Source: SIG622 sp045600125
GTDB taxonomy: Bacteria; Bacillota; Clostridia; Oscillospirales; CAG-382
Assembly (NCBI GenBank): GCA_045600125.1
Contig: JAZRXH010000109.1
Coordinates: 3,703 to 67,702 of the forward strand
Length of the DNA: 64,000 nt
Reading direction: 5' to 3'
In this document: piece by piece, positions 61,101 through 64,000 of the stretch
How positions within the stretch are numbered: the first letter of the stretch is position 1
Layout: the number at the start of each line of letters is the position of its first letter
Program-made: the position numbers and the translations under genes
The notes under the pieces: generated by a model
The model's input: the letters and a program-made list of their open reading frames with translations, nothing else
The model's database searches: none
Told to the model about the DNA's origin: nothing

Positions 61101-61517
61101 GTTTGATTCAACGCCGACAGCGGCGGAAAGGACGTTGCCGTTCCGCATATAGTTGACGAAGGGTCGGAGGCTCTCGGGATACTCCGAAACATACTTGTAT
61201 TCAACGGTGATATACTTATAATAATTGAGATCGATCCCGTATTTGGTCAGGTAGAAGCCGTCGATCATGACGGCTCCCGATTCGGTCGTATCCACGACGG
61301 GCGAGATCTTTACGACCGTTCCCTTTTCGGGGTCGCTGACCGTTTCGACCGTCGCTTTCTTTTTGCCGTCCACGTTGCCCCTCTGGATCCCGGTATAGGG
61401 GATCACCAACGGCTCGGTGTTTACCGCCGAGACGCTGAAGGAGGCGCAGGAAAGCATCATTGCCAGCGAAAGCGCCGCGCAGACAAATCTCAAACTCTTT
61501 GAGAAAATCGTTTTCAT
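58104..61517 (-). CDS. Surface protein with beta-sandwich modules, internal SLH repeats and a C-terminal beta-helix (paralogue 2)
   Basis: 1137 residues with GAGGAATAT before the ATG. The architecture repeats that of paralogue 1: signal peptide (about 1-32, ending FSVSA), module 1 ending LHFYPFG, an InlB-like repeat (YNVTFEAGNIPGRTGSLPEDY), module 2 ending LHVYPLG, three SLH repeats (GYIGGYEDGTFRPNG and following) and the C-terminal beta-helix (GTKIYVSPSGSDANDGRSP onwards). Most blocks align without gaps, but surface loops differ. The third SLH repeat is degenerate: NLSCNTPFSGQSGNGSRLAGG replaces the canonical fragment. It should bind wall polysaccharide through the SLH part and expose the helix. 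Confidence 0.88.
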   Translation of the reverse strand: MKTIFSKSLRFVCAALSLAMMLSCASFSVSAVNTEPLVIPYTGIQRGNVDGKKKATVETVSDPEKGTVVKISPVVDTTESGAVMIDGFYLTKYGIDLNYYKYITVEYKYVSEYPESLRPFVNYMRNGNVLSAAVGVESNEDVCEGEWATAVFDMSEALQGKVTGTGILEQLHFYPFGQGRSPRSMEASDYMLVGNFTFSGVNPEGSRLYNVTFEAGNIPGRTGSLPEDYKAHAGDVLTLPEPGVSAEGRVAVGWTVSGSSRVYRSGEQIVMPGSDLSLRVSWGDALVSPDVKILRFPDYFLCICDNKNTAVASKTTYEGVPVVEVVPNIYSSVNTGINLDGWVYGSANIDVTQYKSLILSYKYISSSPKTGHPQINVMKGESFTGGTEMASADPIRANRWTAASFDLTPCAGKTIAAQAPTLRQLHVYPLGGNKPSTMRADDIIYVDRLIAVTDKVQSADVRSGYIGGYEDGTFRPNGTMTRAEACAALAKADAGGEASVPENGTSNFSDVSSGAWYAKYIAYCEGNGFIAPCGGNFLPDSPITRSEFSEIIYRRSLPASERTALNLSCNTPFSGQSGNGSRLAGGNLITRAEAVRMINAAFNIEGAPDVDMETVAGKLYKDVDTSHWAYADIAAASASYVVYLDENGVEHLIFDGGSTLSEEAAEVDFAAGLAKKNEVDALIAERAAEIRASVGDYSDITGTKIYVSPSGSDANDGRSPATAVATIERGNSLVKSGDALLLERGGEWRTTFTSKAGVTYGAYGEGAKPLINGNLIGNVGGASNWTLVPGTSNIWKLTRPVNDIGNIILNRTSTFEKIVPSVGGSVLLVGGRSFDPATSFTKNRTFFVVYGSVNGNSTDYTSLNSTLYVRCDEGNPGSLYSDIELATRNTAIVGSGSGCVFDNIAVMFAGCHGIGGIGGSKNVRFQNCEIGWIGGSAQYFQNGSMVRFGNGVEVYGSCNGYYIDNCYIYQCYDAGVTHQYSRGGTNDVLDQNVEYTNNVIEKCIYNIEYFMGAADSSAALRYMKNILIKDNILAYSGAGWGMAPDRSAQIKGWQHYNRAENFVIEGNIFLMAEYYTLDMGASREEWMPGFRNNTYILPYGHKFMKFASWTNNYGDGAEDFVRNKMQENGYHLYFLEG

Positions 61518-61571
61518 ATATTCCTCACTTTGACCGAACTTTCACGCCGAAAAGTCTGCTTTTTGCGTGTG

Positions 61572-64000
61572 TTACGGATAAACGTAGTACAGAGAAGCTC
61601 CGTCCTCATGGACGACGTTCTGCAGAACCGAGGCGGCGTTTCCGTCATAGGTATACTGGGTCGCACCGCCGTAGCCGTAGAGCACGAAGCGGCTGCAATA
61701 GGGAATGATATAGGTATTACCCGAAAGCACGGGGATCCAGGCGCTTTGTCTTGCGCCGACCTCCCACGTATTGTATTTTGCCGAAAGGAAGGTATTGTTC
61801 CGGATTATATAGTTTTCGGTACGGTTGTAGTGATCGGCCCAGCCCTTGATCTGCGCCGAGCGGGTCGGGTTCGCCCCCCAGCCGTACCCCGAGTATGCCA
61901 GAAGATTGTCCTCGATGAGCACGTTCTTCATGATTCTTACATACTCGTCGGTATCGGGGTTGCCGAGGAAGTACTCGATGTTGTAGATACACTTTTCGAT
62001 GACGTTGTTCGTGTAGCCGATGTTCTGTTCGATGCAGTTCGACGCTCCGCCGGAGGAAATCTGGTGCGTGATGCCCGCATCGTAGCACTGGTACACGTAG
62101 CAGTTGTCGATATAGTATCCGTTGCAGGCGCCGTAAACCTCGATGCCGTTGCCGTATCTGGTCATGGTTCCGGACTTGTAGTTCTGCGCACAGCCGCCGA
62201 TCCAGCCCACCTCGCAGTTGGTGAAGCGGACATTCGACGTGCCGCCGAGACCTCCCACGCCGTGGTTTCCGGAATAGAGGATACAGAGATTGTCGTAAAG
62301 ACAGTTGCTTGCCGCACCGTTGATGGTGTGGTTCTTTGTGGCAAACTCGACCGAGCTGTAAACGGTACCGGGGTTTCCGGCGTCACAGCGCATATACAGG
62401 TCGGAGTTGACTGTCCTTAAGTCCGCTCCGTCCGTTTCCAGCGTGCCGTATTCCACGATGAAGGAGTTGTCCCGTGCGAAGGAAGACTTTTTGTCAAAGA
62501 CCTTACCGTCTACCTGCATCACACCGCCGGAGATCAGCGGAAGGAGCTTTTCTGCCGTCTTTTCGCCGCCGTTCAGAATGATGTTGCCCACATCGTTTGT
62601 CTTTTTATAGAATTTCCAGATATTCGTCGTTCCCGGCACAAGGCTCCACTTTTCGGCGCCCACGCCGCTTCCGAGAGTATTGCCGTTGAGGATGGGCTTT
62701 GCGCCCGTGCCGTAGGCGGCGTAGGTCACGCCGTCCCGGGCTTTCAGCTCGGAGGTGATCCGGTATTCTCCGCCCCTCTCGAAGAGAAGTGCGTCGCCGT
62801 ACTTTACGGTATTGAAGCCCTTGGCGGCGGTACGGAAGGCAGTCGCCGGGGACTTGCCGTCGTTCGAGTCATTGCCGGTGGGCGAAACGTAGTATATCGT
62901 TCCGGCGGGAGCGGGATAGGAATCGGGGGTACTGCGGATCTCGGCGATACGCCGTGCAAGCTCCGCTTCGGCTGCCGTCTTTGCCGCCTCGCCCGCCGCA
63001 TAGTCCGGCTCGAAGTCGCCGTCGTTTGTCATGACGGCGCCGTCACAGATCGCCCAGTGCTCCTTTCCGAGGGCGTCGTAATACGAAACGTGGGTGGAGG
63101 AAGCGTCCACGATGTCCGCAAACGCCCAGTGATCACGGATATCCTTGTAGGTGAAAAGCTGTGCCGAGCGGAAAATCGCATCGGTACTGCATTCCTTGGA
63201 AAGAGCGTTGTTGATGAGCCGTACTGCTTCGGCACGGGTGATGAGGCTTTCCGGACGGAAGGAATGGGTGCCGTCCGGCTCCGCAAAGCCGTTTATGAGA
63301 CCGCTCGAGGCAGCGGCGGATATGATCTCGTAATACGGATGCGAAGCGTCCACGTCGGTAAATACGTTTGCCTCGCCCGCCTTTCCGGCAAAGGACAGCC
63401 GGTAAATCAGCTCACAGAACTCCGCTCTCGTAATGGCTTTGTCCGGCAAAAAGGCGCCGGAATAGGAAACGAGAAGTCCCTTTCTTTCACAGTAGGCGAT
63501 ATACTTTGCATACCACGCCGTACCTTCCACGTCGGTAAAGGAGTTTTCCGTGCTGTCCGGAACAAGGCTGTCGCCGCCGGCGTCCACTCTTGCGGCAATG
63601 GCGCAGGCTTCGGCTCTCGTGATGCTGCCGCCCGGGTGGAAGGTATTGTCCGGGAAGCCGTTTATGAAGGCGGGGAGATATTCGGCGCTGTCTGCCTTGT
63701 CCTTTAAGAATATGAGGTCGGTTATATAGAATTCATCCTCTGCGGAAAGAGCGGAGGGACGAATCGTGTTTCCGAAGGGATAAACGTGCATCTGGATAAG
63801 GAACGGATCGGCGCCGGGAACGATATTGTTTCTGGCAGAGGACATATCGAAAACGGCAGCACAGAGCTTGCCGCACTGAAGAGGCTCGGCGGCTTTCATG
63901 GAGATCGCCTTTGTCAGATTGTTCCGCTTCATGATGTTGATCTGCGGGATCGCCGTCGTGTTCGGGGAATCCGAAACGTATTTATACAGCATGATAACGG
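61572..64000 (-). CDS. Surface protein of the same family (paralogue 3), N-terminus outside the window
   Basis: The frame runs off the right edge; 809 codons are visible. It begins inside the second beta-sandwich module (YKYVSDSPNTTAIPQINIMKRNNLTKAI), continues through three SLH repeats (FINGFPDNTFHPGGSITRAEACAI and following) and ends with the same beta-helix (GTIYYVSPTGNDSNDGKSPATAF onwards). The last residues VHEDGASLYYVYP correspond to the ends of the other two. It lies 54 bp upstream of paralogue 2, and no terminator is seen in the gap, so the two may be co-transcribed. Confidence 0.87.
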   Translation of the reverse strand, partial: VIMLYKYVSDSPNTTAIPQINIMKRNNLTKAISMKAAEPLQCGKLCAAVFDMSSARNNIVPGADPFLIQMHVYPFGNTIRPSALSAEDEFYITDLIFLKDKADSAEYLPAFINGFPDNTFHPGGSITRAEACAIAARVDAGGDSLVPDSTENSFTDVEGTAWYAKYIAYCERKGLLVSYSGAFLPDKAITRAEFCELIYRLSFAGKAGEANVFTDVDASHPYYEIISAAASSGLINGFAEPDGTHSFRPESLITRAEAVRLINNALSKECSTDAIFRSAQLFTYKDIRDHWAFADIVDASSTHVSYYDALGKEHWAICDGAVMTNDGDFEPDYAAGEAAKTAAEAELARRIAEIRSTPDSYPAPAGTIYYVSPTGNDSNDGKSPATAFRTAAKGFNTVKYGDALLFERGGEYRITSELKARDGVTYAAYGTGAKPILNGNTLGSGVGAEKWSLVPGTTNIWKFYKKTNDVGNIILNGGEKTAEKLLPLISGGVMQVDGKVFDKKSSFARDNSFIVEYGTLETDGADLRTVNSDLYMRCDAGNPGTVYSSVEFATKNHTINGAASNCLYDNLCILYSGNHGVGGLGGTSNVRFTNCEVGWIGGCAQNYKSGTMTRYGNGIEVYGACNGYYIDNCYVYQCYDAGITHQISSGGASNCIEQNIGYTNNVIEKCIYNIEYFLGNPDTDEYVRIMKNVLIEDNLLAYSGYGWGANPTRSAQIKGWADHYNRTENYIIRNNTFLSAKYNTWEVGARQSAWIPVLSGNTYIIPYCSRFVLYGYGGATQYTYDGNAASVLQNVVHEDGASLYYVYP

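Noticed and set aside
1..64000. tRNA, rRNA and CRISPR loci
   Set aside because: I scanned for T-loop signatures, rRNA cores and regularly spaced direct repeats by eye and saw none; a tool-based search was not possible.

Overview
The window reads as a chromosome segment of a low-to-mid GC Gram-positive Clostridia, most likely an uncultured gut or rumen relative of the Oscillospiraceae. The evidence is strong AGGAGG-type ribosome binding sites, TTGACA/TATAAT promoters with an extended -10 element, lipoprotein signal peptides, S-layer homology (SLH) proteins, an ftsE-ftsX-PcsB-like-Ctp cluster, a glycyl-tRNA synthetase and a short prolyl-tRNA synthetase of the eukaryote/archaeon-like types, and a zinc-binding S18. 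No rRNA, tRNA or CRISPR array was seen.

Layout. 1-8.9 kb: the end of a glycosidase-like gene, a DHHW lipoprotein, nrnA, a sugar isomerase-like gene, then a parB/noc-like gene, a queG-like gene and rsmG (an origin-proximal type of neighbourhood), and a drug/metabolite transporter. 9-19.5 kb: a flavin reductase with a long lysine-rich tail, an acetyltransferase, a fused nucleotidyltransferase/sugar kinase, a secreted C39-like peptidase, glyS, a TSCPD protein, a phosphohexomutase and proS. 19.7-20.0 kb: an uncharacterised, highly structured short RNA with its own promoter and terminator. 20-27.5 kb: a secreted stalk-domain protein, a MATE transporter, a clostripain-like and a transglutaminase-like lipoprotein, and dapA. 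27.9-37.4 kb: prmA-rsmE, a membrane protein, a PucR/CdaR-like regulator, ftsE-ftsX, a PcsB-like M23 protein, ctp and a DUF3592-like protein.

37.5-41.3 kb is a visibly AT-rich island and the most interesting region. Three co-directional genes encode an SPFH protein with five zinc ribbons and two small membrane proteins, one carrying a zinc ribbon. They lie just downstream of a 208-bp segment bounded by perfect 22-bp inverted repeats whose cores are in opposite orientation. The segment holds a near-consensus promoter that points away from the operon, and a tyrosine recombinase gene adjoins it. This has the anatomy of a phase-variable promoter switch, drawn here in the OFF orientation.

41.6-47.6 kb: the rpsF-ssb-rpsR operon, a Gfo/Idh/MocA oxidoreductase, an acetyltransferase, a DUF4364-like protein and a D,D-carboxypeptidase. 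47.9-64 kb: a cell-surface region with an N-terminal SLH protein, a WG-repeat lipoprotein, an RluA pseudouridine synthase and three tandem giant paralogues (two complete, one running off the window) that combine beta-sandwich-like modules, internal SLH repeats and a C-terminal parallel beta-helix. Small palindromic repeat families sit in several intergenic regions. No computation was run; all positions come from reading the sequence by eye.
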